From the NCBI RefSeq assembly GCF_000717645.1, contig NZ_JNZZ01000034.1, positions 1 to 56,900 of the forward strand: a stretch of 56,900 nucleotides of DNA, in the 5' to 3' direction. Positions 41,793 to 51,043 of this stretch are shown piece by piece. Under the pieces are notes generated by a model. That model searched no databases. It worked only from the letters and a program-made list of their open reading frames with translations, and was not told the DNA's origin. Both the position numbers and the translations under genes were made by a program. How positions within the stretch are numbered: position 1 is the first letter of the stretch; the number at the start of each line of letters is the position of its first letter. The stretch is from Streptomyces californicus. Its GTDB lineage: Bacteria > Actinomycetota > Actinomycetes > Streptomycetales > Streptomycetaceae.

Positions 41793-44003
41793 TCACCCCT
41801 GCACCAGCCCCAGATACGGCCCGAACTCCGACGCCAGCGTCAGCCGGCCCAGTTTCTGGTACTCCCGCTGGATCGCGTGGATCACCGTCTCCATCGTCAC
41901 CGCGCTCCCCGCCTCCGCGGCCAGGTACGCCGATGTCACGGCGATCGACCGGATGTTGCCGCCCGCCAGCTCGAAGTTCTCGGCGCAGAAGGCGAGGTCC
42001 AGGTCGGCCGACCTCGGAAGCGTCGGGCCCAGGCAGCGGTCCCAGAGGAGCAGGCGTTGTTCGGGGTCCGGGACCGGGAAGTCGACGACCAGGTCCAGGC
42101 GGCGGGTGAAGGCGTCGTCCAGGTTGGCGCGGAGGTTGGTGGCGAGGACGGCCAAGCCGTCGAAGGACTCCATGCGTTGCAGGAGGTAGGCGCTCTCCAC
42201 GTTGGCGTAGCGGTCGTGGGCGTCCTTCACGTCCGAGCGCTTCCCGAAGATCGCGTCCGCCTCATCGAAGAGCAGCACGCCGTTCACGCCGGCCGCCTCC
42301 GTGAAGATCCGCTCCAGGTTCTTCTCCGTCTCGCCCACGTACTTGTCGATCACCGTCGCCAGGTCGACCGTGTACAGGTCCAGCCCCAGATCGGCCGCGA
42401 TCACCTCCGCCGACATCGTCTTGCCGGTGCCCGAGTCGCCGGCGAACAGGGCAGATACGCCTCGCCCCCTCCCCCCGCCCGGCCGCATGCCCCACTCCCC
42501 CAGCACCCGGTCGCGGTGCCGGGCGCGCGCGGTGAGTTCGCGGAGCTGGGTGCGGGTGTCGGGCGGAAGGACCAGGTCCTCCCAGCCCACCGTGGGTTCG
42601 ATGCGACGGGCCAGGCGGTCCAGGCCCGCCGCGTTCTGGGCGCGGGCCCCCTGACGTACGTGGTCGGCGGTCAGTTCCCCGCCCGCCAGCCGAGCCGACT
42701 GGGCGGCGGACCGGGCGGCCCCGGTGATCTGTTCCGGGGTGAGGAGGAAGGGGGCCAGCAGGTGGTCCGGGGCGATGCCGGGCGGCAGCGGGGCGGCGAT
42801 GGCGGGCGGGTGCCCCGGGCTGGCCCCGGCGGGGAGCGCGGCGGCGTCGCCGGACGGGTCCCCGTGGCCGACCTCGGGCGGGCGGCCTCCGTGCCCAGCC
42901 CCGCTCATGGGCCCTCGTCCCGCCCCGGCCGCCTGCTCGTACGCCTCCCGCCACAGCGCCCCCCGCGCCGACGGCTCCACCCGGGGCGCGTGCAGCAGCA
43001 GCGGCGGGACGGCCGACCACGACGCGTCCCAGGGCGCCCGGCCCACCAGGACCGTCGGGACCGGGGCCGCCGTGAGGAGCCTGAGGAGCCCCGGGCGGTC
43101 CCGGGACACCGCGTCCAGCGGCGCGCACACGAGCCCCGCCCCGGTCAGGCGCGCCTCCCGGACCAGGGCGCGCACCGCCTCGGCGGGCGACGAATCCTCC
43201 GCCAGCCGGGCCAGGTCCAGGCCCAGCACCCCCAGGCCCGCCCGCGCCAGCGCCGACGCGGCCAGTGCCGTGCCCGCCCCGCCCTGGTCCTCGCTCAGGT
43301 ACGCCAACGCGACCCCGTCCGCCAGCACTCCGGCGAGCGTGGCCGGGTCGCCCGCCCCGGCCACGGCCTGCCACGGGGCCAGCAGCTCCGCCAGCCGGGG
43401 GTCCGGGGCGTCGTCGCCCAGCAGGTGCGCGGCCACCCGGTCCGGCACCCGCAGCGCACGGCTCAGGAACGGCCGGTTCAGCTCCTCCACCAGCAGCAGC
43501 CCGCCCGCCCGGAGCGGGGCGCCCGCCGCCAGCCGGGCCCGGGCCGCCGGGTCGGAGAGCGCCGCACCGCACAGGCCGAGGGCCAGCCCGATGGAGGGAC
43601 GGCGACGGGACACGTCGTCGTTCAGGTAGCCGTAGAAAGCCTCGAAACGGTCGTCCAGATCCGGTACGAGCGCGATGAGCAGGATCTCCGTGTCGAGCAC
43701 GGTGAGACCGAACTCCCGCGCCAGTCGGCCCAGTCGGGAGGCCGCTTCCTCCTCGGAAGCCTCCGCCCCGTCCCGCAGACCCTCGGCCGCGAAACCGGCC
43801 GTCGTCGGAAACCCCCGCGCCCGCTCGTCGTCCAGCAGCCGCGCGATGCTCTCGTCCGTCAGATACAGGCCCCGGAAATCGTCGTCCGGGTCCGGGTCGG
43901 TGCTCCTCCGCAGCTCCACCGCGTGCCGGATGCGCCGCTCCACGGCCGCCGTCCGGGCGAGCAGATGCCGGAGGTCCGGGCCGACGCCGTCCCCCGCCGT
44001 CAT
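41793..44003 (-). CDS. cis15: AAA+ ATPase of the CIS (Cis15/Afp15-type)
   Basis: 736 residues. The AAA module is C-terminal: Walker A GDSGTGKT around residue 512, Walker B VLLFDEADAIFGKR, sensor LAVLATNL and arginine-finger region DDAFTRRLD. The long N-terminal part (about 1-450) is helical and contains an ancient degenerate AAA-like half, as in other Afp15 homologues, and a Gly/Pro/His-rich spacer near 350-400. It is thought to aid CIS assembly or cargo loading. Its ATG overlaps the tail-terminator stop (ATGA). Confidence 0.93.
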   Translation of the reverse strand: MTAGDGVGPDLRHLLARTAAVERRIRHAVELRRSTDPDPDDDFRGLYLTDESIARLLDDERARGFPTTAGFAAEGLRDGAEASEEEAASRLGRLAREFGLTVLDTEILLIALVPDLDDRFEAFYGYLNDDVSRRRPSIGLALGLCGAALSDPAARARLAAGAPLRAGGLLLVEELNRPFLSRALRVPDRVAAHLLGDDAPDPRLAELLAPWQAVAGAGDPATLAGVLADGVALAYLSEDQGGAGTALAASALARAGLGVLGLDLARLAEDSSPAEAVRALVREARLTGAGLVCAPLDAVSRDRPGLLRLLTAAPVPTVLVGRAPWDASWSAVPPLLLHAPRVEPSARGALWREAYEQAAGAGRGPMSGAGHGGRPPEVGHGDPSGDAAALPAGASPGHPPAIAAPLPPGIAPDHLLAPFLLTPEQITGAARSAAQSARLAGGELTADHVRQGARAQNAAGLDRLARRIEPTVGWEDLVLPPDTRTQLRELTARARHRDRVLGEWGMRPGGGRGRGVSALFAGDSGTGKTMSAEVIAADLGLDLYTVDLATVIDKYVGETEKNLERIFTEAAGVNGVLLFDEADAIFGKRSDVKDAHDRYANVESAYLLQRMESFDGLAVLATNLRANLDDAFTRRLDLVVDFPVPDPEQRLLLWDRCLGPTLPRSADLDLAFCAENFELAGGNIRSIAVTSAYLAAEAGSAVTMETVIHAIQREYQKLGRLTLASEFGPYLGLVQG

Positions 44004-44923
44004 CCGTCCCTTCCCTCGTCCGCCTCGTCCGTCTCGTGCGCCCTGCCTGCCTTGCCCGCACCGCCTGCCCCGCCTGCCTTGCTCGCCTTACCCCCCTCGT
44101 CCGCAGCCGACGTCCCCCGCCGCCCCGCGCCCCCGCTCGCGTCCCCGGGCGCCGTCCCCCGCCGCTCCGTGATCCGCAACGACACCGCCCGCCCCCGCTC
44201 GCCGCCCGGCGCGGCGGCAGACGGCACGCGGGCCGGCCGGCCGGGACGCGACCCGTACACCGGCAGCCCCGGCCGTCCAGGCTGCGGCTCCGTCGCACCC
44301 ACGCCCGCCCCCGCCCCCGCACCCGCGCTCTCCCCGGGAACCGACGCGGGCATGTCCCCGAACTCCGCGCGCAGCCCCTCGTCGCCCACCGGCGGGCCCG
44401 CCTCGTAGACCGGCGAGGCCGTCACCGGAACACTGATCACCAGGTCCAGCGAGGGTTTCAACTCGCCCCCGAGGGCGCTCCACACATCGGCGAACGACCG
44501 GTCCTCCGGCGGCGGCAGCGCGATCGACATCGGTACCGCGGCCCCCACCGCCGCCAGCGTGCCCGCCAACCGCTCCGGTGGCAGCGCCTCGTACCGCAGC
44601 AAGCAGGCCAGCAGGGAGGAGAGCAGGCGGTGTTCGTCCTCCGGGCGCTTGGTCCACGCCGTGATCAGGTACGACAGCTTGAAGTAGCGGGGTGGGCGGC
44701 GGCGCGCGACGATCGCCCCACGCTCGTCGTACTCGTTGTGCAGGCCGCGCTCCCGCCGCCGCATGTCCTCACGGATGTCGTAGAGGTAGAGGTTGACCAT
44801 CGGCGCGTTGACCTTGGCCGCCCACTCCCGGGTCGGGGCGTCGAAGACCACCGCGATCTGACGGCCCTCCAGCACCTCGGCCCGGATCAGGGACCGCAGG
44901 ACGTCGTCCACTTCATGGATCAT
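44000..44923 (-). CDS. cis16: Tail terminator / cap protein, DUF4255 (Cis16/Afp16-type)
   Basis: 307 residues. The first ~185 (IHEVDDVLRSLIRAEVL, VNLYLYDIREDMRRRERGLH, FKLSYLITAWTKRPEDEHRL) are the DUF4255/Pvc16 N-terminal domain that caps the growing tube and sheath. The remaining ~120 residues are Gly/Ala/Arg-rich and poorly conserved. Coupled to the ATPase gene by a four-base overlap. Begins 58 bp downstream of the vWA gene. Confidence 0.93.
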   Translation of the reverse strand: MIHEVDDVLRSLIRAEVLEGRQIAVVFDAPTREWAAKVNAPMVNLYLYDIREDMRRRERGLHNEYDERGAIVARRRPPRYFKLSYLITAWTKRPEDEHRLLSSLLACLLRYEALPPERLAGTLAAVGAAVPMSIALPPPEDRSFADVWSALGGELKPSLDLVISVPVTASPVYEAGPPVGDEGLRAEFGDMPASVPGESAGAGAGAGVGATEPQPGRPGLPVYGSRPGRPARVPSAAAPGGERGRAVSLRITERRGTAPGDASGGAGRRGTSAADEGGKASKAGGAGGAGKAGRAHETDEADEGRDG

Positions 44924-44981
44924 CCGGCGACCGCCTCAGGGCGTGTCCGGCGGTTCTCGACCGGGTCCACGACGGGCGTCC

Positions 44982-47138
44982 TCATGACCGGCCCGCGAAG
45001 TCCGGGGGCTGGAGGTTGCGCTGCACGACGAGGACCGGTTTGCGCAGTCGTGGCAGGTCACGGGCGTCCGCCCGCAGAACGCGCGGGCCCAGCGTGTCCT
45101 TCCGCAGGACCAGCACCTGCACCTCGAACGTGCCGTCGCGGCCCACCCGCACACCGGACCGGTCGGCGGTGATGCCGATGTTCCACGTGAAACGTACGGT
45201 CTCCCCCGGCGGGTAGTCTCTGCCCCGGGCCAGTACGGGCTGCCCCGGCTTCGCCACCTGCGGGGTGACCGTCAGCGAGGGCTGGAGGACCCGCAGCCGT
45301 TCCACGTCCCGGTTGTTCGCCGTACGCCGGTCGGGCAGGGCACCGCGCACGGAGGCTCGTACGTCGCCGGTGACCGCCGCCCGGTAGGTCGCCGTCTGCG
45401 TCACCTCGACCCGCCCCCCGGGACGGATCGTGCAGGGACGCGCCGCCGTGCACCGGCCCACCGCGGGCAGGCTGCGGTCCTCCGCCTTCTCCGTCCTCGG
45501 CCAGACCGTCCCGAGGACGACGCCGGTCGCCGTGTCCGGGCCCGCGTTCGTGATCGTGAACCGGGCGGAGGCGGGCCGCCCCACGTACGTACGGTCCGGG
45601 CTGACGTCGGCCCGCACCGCGAGGTCCGAGACCGGGGGCGGTGGAGGCGGCGGCGGGGCGGGCGGGTCCGGCGGGACGACCGGTTCCAGCACCTCGAACC
45701 GTGCCGTGTCCGCGCCCGTGTTGCCCGCCGAGTCGGTGGCGGTACAGGTCACCGTCGTCAGACCGACCGGGAACAACGATCCGGACGGCGGTGCGCAGGT
45801 CACCGGCAGCGCCCCGTCCTGCGGGTCCGTCGCCGTTGCCGTGTAGTCGATGCGTACGCCGTCGTCGTCGGCGGCCCTGGCCGTACGGTCGTCCACGGTG
45901 ACGACGGGCAGGTCGATGTCGTTCACGGAGATGCTGATCCGTTGCTGGAAGTCGGGGTCGTCCACGGCGGCCGGCCCGACCGTGTCCGTCCCGGGCACCT
46001 GGGTGCCCAGCAGGAACTGCACGGTGCAGGTCAGCGTCGCGCCCTGCGGGGCGTCCTCGGACACGTCGACCGTCTCCGCGAAGTGCGCGGTCTCCCCGCT
46101 GGTGAGCCGGCGCGTCGGCGGGTCGAGGGCGACGGTCAGATGCGGATCGCAGGCGTCGAGGCGGTAGCCGACGGAGGTGGGGAGGTTGTCGAAGCCGTCG
46201 ATGATGGCCTCGGCGACCCGGTCCCCGTCGATGCCTTCGAGCAACCGGCCGCCGGTGGCCTCGATGATGCGGGTGGCCTGGCCGGGAGTCGTGGGCGGGT
46301 CCTCGACGTAGTCCGGGTTTCCGGCGTCGCCGTTGCCGTTGAGACCGTCACCGATGGTGCTCTCCACATCGACGCCGATGACGCGAACGCCCTTGTCCTG
46401 GAGCGCGAAGATGGTGTCGTCGATGGAGTGCCCGTTGCTGGGCGCGTGGCTGGAGGCGTCGCTGACCAGCACGACGACCGGGCTGGCGCCCTCGCGGAAC
46501 TCCGTCGCACCGCCCGCGCCGTCCGCGATCTGCCACAGCCCGTTGATCCAGTCCTCCGAGGGGCCCCGGCTGGCGCCCCCGAGATCGGTCCTCAGCCCGT
46601 CGACGCCCTCCTGCACCTTCGTCAGGTCGTCCGTCAGCCCGGTGAGCACCTTGAAGCCCGCGTCGACATCGCCCTCCTGGTCACCGAAGGTGGCGACCGC
46701 GAACCGCGAGTCGGGCTGCTCGGCCAGGATCTTGCCGGTGATGGCGGGCAGGTTCTCCCGGACGCTCCCGATCGGGTCGGCCATGCTCGCCGTGCCGTCC
46801 ACCAGCAGGACCACATCCGGCCGCGGCGGGATCGCCGGCGTCCGCACCTGCTTGTCCACCCCCGTCGAACCGCCCGGGTCCAGCACCTCCTCCAGCTTCG
46901 CCGGAGTCACCCACGGCTCCGGGGGCACGGGGACCGCGGAGGCCACGCCGCCCGCCCCCGAGACGGGGACGAGCCCGGCGATCAGCACCAGGAGAAGAGC
47001 GCACGCGCCCGAACGGCCGTGCCGCGCACCGGCGATGCGCCCCGACAGCCCGACCGCAGGCCGACCCCGCCCGGCCGTACGCCGACGCGGCCCAACCGCG
47101 CGCCACAGCGAACCCGCCCCCGGCTGAAGCCACCGCAC
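44982..47138 (-). CDS. Secreted vWA / HYR / CARDB-like repeat protein
   Basis: 718 residues from a GTG at 47138 with GGGGAGGGGAACGCT upstream. A long basic N-terminus precedes a hydrophobic signal segment (about residues 44-68, ALLLVLIAGLVPVSG). The vWA domain follows (about 100-320) with a MIDAS-like DGTAS. Then come a HYR domain (PQDGALPVTCAPPSGSLFPV ~420-500), a polyproline hinge and two CARDB/DUF11-like Ig domains. It should bind extracellular ligands or cell-surface proteins. It lies between the regulator and the CIS terminator gene, but a direct CIS role is not established. Confidence 0.85.
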   Translation of the reverse strand: MRWLQPGAGSLWRAVGPRRRTAGRGRPAVGLSGRIAGARHGRSGACALLLVLIAGLVPVSGAGGVASAVPVPPEPWVTPAKLEEVLDPGGSTGVDKQVRTPAIPPRPDVVLLVDGTASMADPIGSVRENLPAITGKILAEQPDSRFAVATFGDQEGDVDAGFKVLTGLTDDLTKVQEGVDGLRTDLGGASRGPSEDWINGLWQIADGAGGATEFREGASPVVVLVSDASSHAPSNGHSIDDTIFALQDKGVRVIGVDVESTIGDGLNGNGDAGNPDYVEDPPTTPGQATRIIEATGGRLLEGIDGDRVAEAIIDGFDNLPTSVGYRLDACDPHLTVALDPPTRRLTSGETAHFAETVDVSEDAPQGATLTCTVQFLLGTQVPGTDTVGPAAVDDPDFQQRISISVNDIDLPVVTVDDRTARAADDDGVRIDYTATATDPQDGALPVTCAPPSGSLFPVGLTTVTCTATDSAGNTGADTARFEVLEPVVPPDPPAPPPPPPPPVSDLAVRADVSPDRTYVGRPASARFTITNAGPDTATGVVLGTVWPRTEKAEDRSLPAVGRCTAARPCTIRPGGRVEVTQTATYRAAVTGDVRASVRGALPDRRTANNRDVERLRVLQPSLTVTPQVAKPGQPVLARGRDYPPGETVRFTWNIGITADRSGVRVGRDGTFEVQVLVLRKDTLGPRVLRADARDLPRLRKPVLVVQRNLQPPDFAGRS

Positions 47139-47417
47139 AGCGTTCCCCTCCCCGTGTCCCGCCCGCTACCCGCCGACCACCGTCGCGCACCGGCCCGCCG
47201 CGCACCGAGGAGGGCGAGCCAGACCCCCGGGAAGACCTGACTGCCCGATGGTGCAAGGACCCTGCCGCAGCGGGGCCGCGCCCAGCCGCACACGCGACGC
47301 AGAGGGCGGCAGCCGCCGAAAGAGAGGCGTCGGACGAGCCCGGGACAGGTGACAACGAGACGGGACGGGACGGGACGGGCGACACGGTGACGGGACATAC
47401 GCCACGAGAACGGGAAC

Positions 47418-47497
47418 GGAGCAGGAAGCACGAGGCCGGAGCAGAAAGCACGAGGCCGGAGCAGAAAGCACGAGCACGGGACAGGAAACACGAGACC
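47418..47497 (-). repeat. Four 20-bp tandem repeats between regulator and vWA genes
   Basis: Units at 47418-47437, 47438-47457, 47458-47477 and 47478-47497 follow GGAGCAGAAAGCACGAGGCC with 0-6 changes, and a degenerate fifth copy precedes them. The array lies in the 379-bp gap 47139-47517, just downstream of the regulator and upstream of the vWA gene; the rest of that gap has a GACGG-rich run (about 47365-47385) and no supportable gene. Could be regulator binding sites or a simple repeat expansion. Confidence 0.85.
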
Positions 47498-47517
47498 GGA
47501 ACGCGCGCCGCGAGGCG

Positions 47518-48144
47518 TCAGATCAGTCCCTGGCGCATCGCGTACGCCACCGCATGGGAGCGGTTGCGCAGTTGCAGGCGGGTCATCACCGAATGCAGCA
47601 CGTTCTTGATCGTGCGCTCCGAGTACGCCAGCTTCGTCGCGATGTCCGCGGTGTCGTACCCCTCCGCGACCAGGCGCAGCACGTCCACCTCGCGCGAGGC
47701 CAGCCCGGTGAAGTGCAGGCCGCGCGGCCCGAGCACCTGGCCCTGGAGCCTGCCGACCTCTTCGAGGAGGCGTCCGAGCAGGTCGGAGGGGAGATGCCCC
47801 TCGCCCCGCGCCACCGTGCCGATGACCTGCACCAGATGGTCCGGGGTCGAGTCGGACCGCCGGACGACCCCCGCCACCCCGCACTCCGCCGCGCTCACCA
47901 GCTTCTGTTCGTCGATGTCCCGGGTCACCAGCACTGTGCGGCAGGTGCTGGTGCGCTGGATGTTGCGCAGCACCCGCAGGACTTCGTCGTCCACCGTGTC
48001 GACCACCAGGAGCACGACCTGGGGCGTCGGCTCGCCGCCGTCCTGCTCGACGACGCTGACCTCGGGACGGGCCCGCAGCTGACTGGCCACTCCGGCCTGG
48101 GAAATCGGGTCCTGCGCGCGTAAAGAGACAGTGATGCGCTCCAT
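47518..48144 (-). CDS. LuxR/NarL-family regulator with degenerate receiver
   Basis: 208 residues starting MERITVSLRAQDPI, with GGGGAG seven bases upstream. The C-terminal LuxR helix-turn-helix is intact (FTGLASREVDVLRLVAEGYD, ATKLAYSERTIKNVLHSVM). The N-terminal ~120 residues have receiver-like secondary structure, but the usual phospho-acceptor aspartate after the LLVV strand is missing (VVLLVVDT instead of xxLLDxxM), so phosphorylation is unlikely. Regulators of this kind sit at the head of Streptomyces CIS clusters and probably control them. It is divergent from the membrane protein gene with 213 bp between. Confidence 0.88.
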   Translation of the reverse strand: MERITVSLRAQDPISQAGVASQLRARPEVSVVEQDGGEPTPQVVLLVVDTVDDEVLRVLRNIQRTSTCRTVLVTRDIDEQKLVSAAECGVAGVVRRSDSTPDHLVQVIGTVARGEGHLPSDLLGRLLEEVGRLQGQVLGPRGLHFTGLASREVDVLRLVAEGYDTADIATKLAYSERTIKNVLHSVMTRLQLRNRSHAVAYAMRQGLI

Positions 48145-48357
48145 GCGAATGCTCCCCCTGGGCACCAGCTGGAAGCGTCACACAGCAGGCACAAGCTCCA
48201 CAGCTGTATTCGTCCGCCCCATCTGTCGTGAGGCGGTCAGAGGATTCCCGCTCCCCCAGATGAGGAAACAGAAAGGGTGCTACGGGCACCGAAGTTGCCC
48301 GAAAGTGTTCCTCCGTGACCGGTGTCCGTCCACCGGAGCGGCTCTACCGTCCGCCGT

Positions 48358-49713
48358 ATGAGCCTTACCGCGAGCCTCGACGCGTCCGCCGTCACCGTCG
48401 TACCGGGCGAGGAGACGACCCTTCCCCTGCAGATCCTGAACTCCGGCCGGACCGTCGAGGAGTACCACTTCGAGGTGGTCGGCGCGTGTGCCGCCTACAC
48501 GGCGGTGGAACCCGCGGTCCTCTCCCTCTACCCGGGCGACTCCGGGTCGGTGTCCGTGATGATGCGCCCGCCGCGCGACTCGGCGGTCCTCGCGGGGGAG
48601 ACGACGTTCGGGGTCCGGGTGACGCCGGCCGGGGACCGCGGCGAGACCGTGGTGCCGGAGGGCCGGGTGACGGTCCTGCCGTTCACCGAGACGACCGCCG
48701 AACTGGTCCCGCGCAGTTCGAACGGGTCGCGCGGCGGGCGGCACCAGTTCGCCGTGGACAACCGGGGCAACGTCCCGGTGACCGTACGGCTGGGAGCCCG
48801 CCCCGGTACGGACCAGGCGCGGGTGGTGTTCGCCGCCTCCGAGCTGCGGATCGAGCCGGGGCACGCGGAGTTCGCGAAGCTGCGGGTCCGCCCGGCGAAG
48901 CGGATGTGGCGCGGTACGCCGGTGACGCACGCCTTCCAGGTGTTCGCGGCGCCCGAGCCGCCCGAGGGCGAGGAACCGCCGCCTCCGGTGCTGGTGGACG
49001 GCTCCTACCAGCAGGACCCGATCCTGCCGCGGTGGCTGCCCCGGGCGCTGGCCACCGCCGCGCTGCTGGTCCTCGCCCTGGTGGGCCTCTGGTACGCGCT
49101 GCTGCGCCCGGCGGTGAAGTCCGCGGCCCGGGAGGCGGTCACGCCCGAGGCGGTACGGTCGGCCGCCGCGGCGGACCGGAGCAAGGCGCCCGAGGAGGGC
49201 GGACAGGGCGGGGCGGACCCCGGAGGGAGCGCGTCCGCCGGTACGGGCCCGGGCGGCGGATCGGGCGGCGCCACCCCGTCACCGGGCCCGTCGGCCTCGG
49301 GCGCCACCGGGGGCGGCGGATCCGGCGGCGGTACGGGCGGCGGGGCCCCGACCAGTGCGCAGGCCCGGGTGCAGGACGCGGTGGGCGGCGGCGCGAATAC
49401 CGGGACGGCCCTGACGGTTCCGGCCGGCCAGACCTTCCAGCTCACCGACATCGTGGTGCAGAACCCGCAGGGCGACGCGGGCACGGTCACCGTCACGGCG
49501 GGCGAGGACACCCGGGTCCTGAGCCTCGGGCTGGAGAACTTCCGCGACTCCGACTACCACTTCGTCACCCCGATCCTGGTGCCGGCGGGCGGCAAGGTCA
49601 CGATGACCATCGACTGCCGTCGGATCGGCAAGCCGGTGGGCGCCCCGGCCCCCTCGCGGTGCGCGACCTCGATGTTCCTGGGCGGAACGATGCGCCCGGA
49701 CGCGACGGACTGA
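48358..49713 (+). CDS. Membrane-anchored COG1470-like Ig-domain protein
   Basis: 451 residues. Two N-terminal Ig/alpha-macroglobulin-like beta domains (about 1-205: SAVTVVPGEETTLPLQILNS, VAVDNRGNVPVTVRLG-type segments) are followed by a TM helix (about 232-250, ATAALLVLALVGLWYALL), a Gly/Ser/Pro linker, and a C-terminal soluble domain. There is no signal peptide, so topology is ambiguous. Homologues in Streptomyces CIS clusters are often labelled hydrolytic protein, though I see no catalytic motif. ATG at 48358. Confidence 0.82.
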   Translation: MSLTASLDASAVTVVPGEETTLPLQILNSGRTVEEYHFEVVGACAAYTAVEPAVLSLYPGDSGSVSVMMRPPRDSAVLAGETTFGVRVTPAGDRGETVVPEGRVTVLPFTETTAELVPRSSNGSRGGRHQFAVDNRGNVPVTVRLGARPGTDQARVVFAASELRIEPGHAEFAKLRVRPAKRMWRGTPVTHAFQVFAAPEPPEGEEPPPPVLVDGSYQQDPILPRWLPRALATAALLVLALVGLWYALLRPAVKSAAREAVTPEAVRSAAAADRSKAPEEGGQGGADPGGSASAGTGPGGGSGGATPSPGPSASGATGGGGSGGGTGGGAPTSAQARVQDAVGGGANTGTALTVPAGQTFQLTDIVVQNPQGDAGTVTVTAGEDTRVLSLGLENFRDSDYHFVTPILVPAGGKVTMTIDCRRIGKPVGAPAPSRCATSMFLGGTMRPDATD

Positions 49714-49855
49714 GCAACGCAACCGACCGTCGTGGCACGCACCCGAACGTCGTGACACGCACCCGGGCGGCCCACCCGCGCCCGGAGCGCTCCCACCGGG
49801 CAGGCAGTCCCACCAGCCCCGGGGCGGCCCACCGCGCCCGGGGCGGTCCCAGAGG

Positions 49856-50785
49856 TCACGCCGGAGGCGCTTCCTCCTCTTCCTCCTCCGGCTTCTTCCC
49901 CACCGCCCGCTGGACGAAGGAGCCCTGGACGTCCGCAGGCTGCTCGTCCTCGTCCTCCGCGGCCGTCCGCTGTACGGCGGAAACAGGCGTGGAAACAGGC
50001 GCGGGCGCGGGGACCGCCACCGGGGCGGGCGCGGACGAGGCCGTCTCCGGCGCGGGCTCGGCCAGCACCCGGTCCGCGTTGGCGACGGCCTCCTGCTCGA
50101 ACCGGTCCGAGGGGTCGCTGACCCGGATCCCGCCCGGCGCCTCGGTGCCCTCCACCGGACCGTTGCGCTGCTGGATCACATGGGTCAGCTCATGTGCGAG
50201 CGTGGTGCGGCCCTGCGGTGACGAGGGGTCGTAGGCGTCGCGCTGGAACACCACGTTGTTGCCCACGGTGTAGGCGTGCGCCCCGACCCCCTTCGCCGAC
50301 TCGTGCGCGGCGGTGTCGTGGTGCACCCGCACGTCGGAGAAGTCCGCGCCCATCCGGCTCTCCAAGTCCGCACGGGTGTCGGTGTCCAGGGGCGAGCCTC
50401 CGGAGGAGATCACGTCGTGCACCGGCGACCGCCGCTCCTCAGTCGGCCGGGCCCCGTGCTCGGTCCCGGCCGTTTCTGCGGCCGTCTCCTCGGCCTCGGA
50501 CCGGGACCTGGACCGCTGGACCATCGCCCCGAGAGCGCTGTTCCCGACCGTGCGCTGGAGCAGTCCCATCCCGGCCGTCCCCACCACATCGGCCCGTCCG
50601 GCGGCCGCCGCCCGGAAGACGTGGTGGGCCCGTTCGCCGGGCGCGTCCGCGGCATGGTCAGCGCGCTGCTCCCCGCCGTGCTCGTCACGCTCGTGGGCCG
50701 GCTCCCGCTCTCCGGGCCCCTGGCGCTCGCCGTGCCCGTGGTGCTCATGCCCGTCGTGGGGTTGCTCGATGTCGTGCGCGTCCAT
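49856..50785 (-). CDS. DUF4157 protein with HExxH motif, CIS-associated
   Basis: 309 residues from an ATG with GGGGAG six bases upstream (an ATG two codons earlier overlaps it). His/Glu/Asp-rich N-terminus, then LLQRTVGNSALGAMVQR (75-91), then the DUF4157 domain (about 122-210: FSDVRVHHDTAAHESAKGVG, GNNVVFQRDAYDP, and HELTHVIQQ carrying HExxH), then Ala/Pro linkers with VQRTAA and VQRAVG and a poly-Glu end. DUF4157 is the best-known CIS-associated domain; whether it is an active zinc peptidase or a packing module is unresolved. Convergent with the COG1470-like gene. Confidence 0.9.
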   Translation of the reverse strand: MDAHDIEQPHDGHEHHGHGERQGPGEREPAHERDEHGGEQRADHAADAPGERAHHVFRAAAAGRADVVGTAGMGLLQRTVGNSALGAMVQRSRSRSEAEETAAETAGTEHGARPTEERRSPVHDVISSGGSPLDTDTRADLESRMGADFSDVRVHHDTAAHESAKGVGAHAYTVGNNVVFQRDAYDPSSPQGRTTLAHELTHVIQQRNGPVEGTEAPGGIRVSDPSDRFEQEAVANADRVLAEPAPETASSAPAPVAVPAPAPVSTPVSAVQRTAAEDEDEQPADVQGSFVQRAVGKKPEEEEEEAPPA

Positions 50786-51043
50786 GCTCATCTCCCCTGA
50801 CCGCGCTGTCCTCGGCCTTCCACGATTGGGGCGCGGCCCCCGGGCCGTCCAGCCCGCACCACGGCCCGGGCCGGGCATCCGGAACTGCCTCATCGGGCAG
50901 CGCGGCGGCACGCGCGGACGCGGACTCCCCGGCCGAGGAGCGCCCCTCCCGCTCCCACGCCCTGCTCCCTTCGGCGGACAGGGCAGAGGCCATCGGCGCA
51001 GTACCGGTCGCCGTCCTCCCCGGTGCTCGCGATGATCGGCACC

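Noticed and set aside
47418..47497. CRISPR array
   Set aside because: The 20-bp units are directly adjacent with no spacers, and no cas genes are present.
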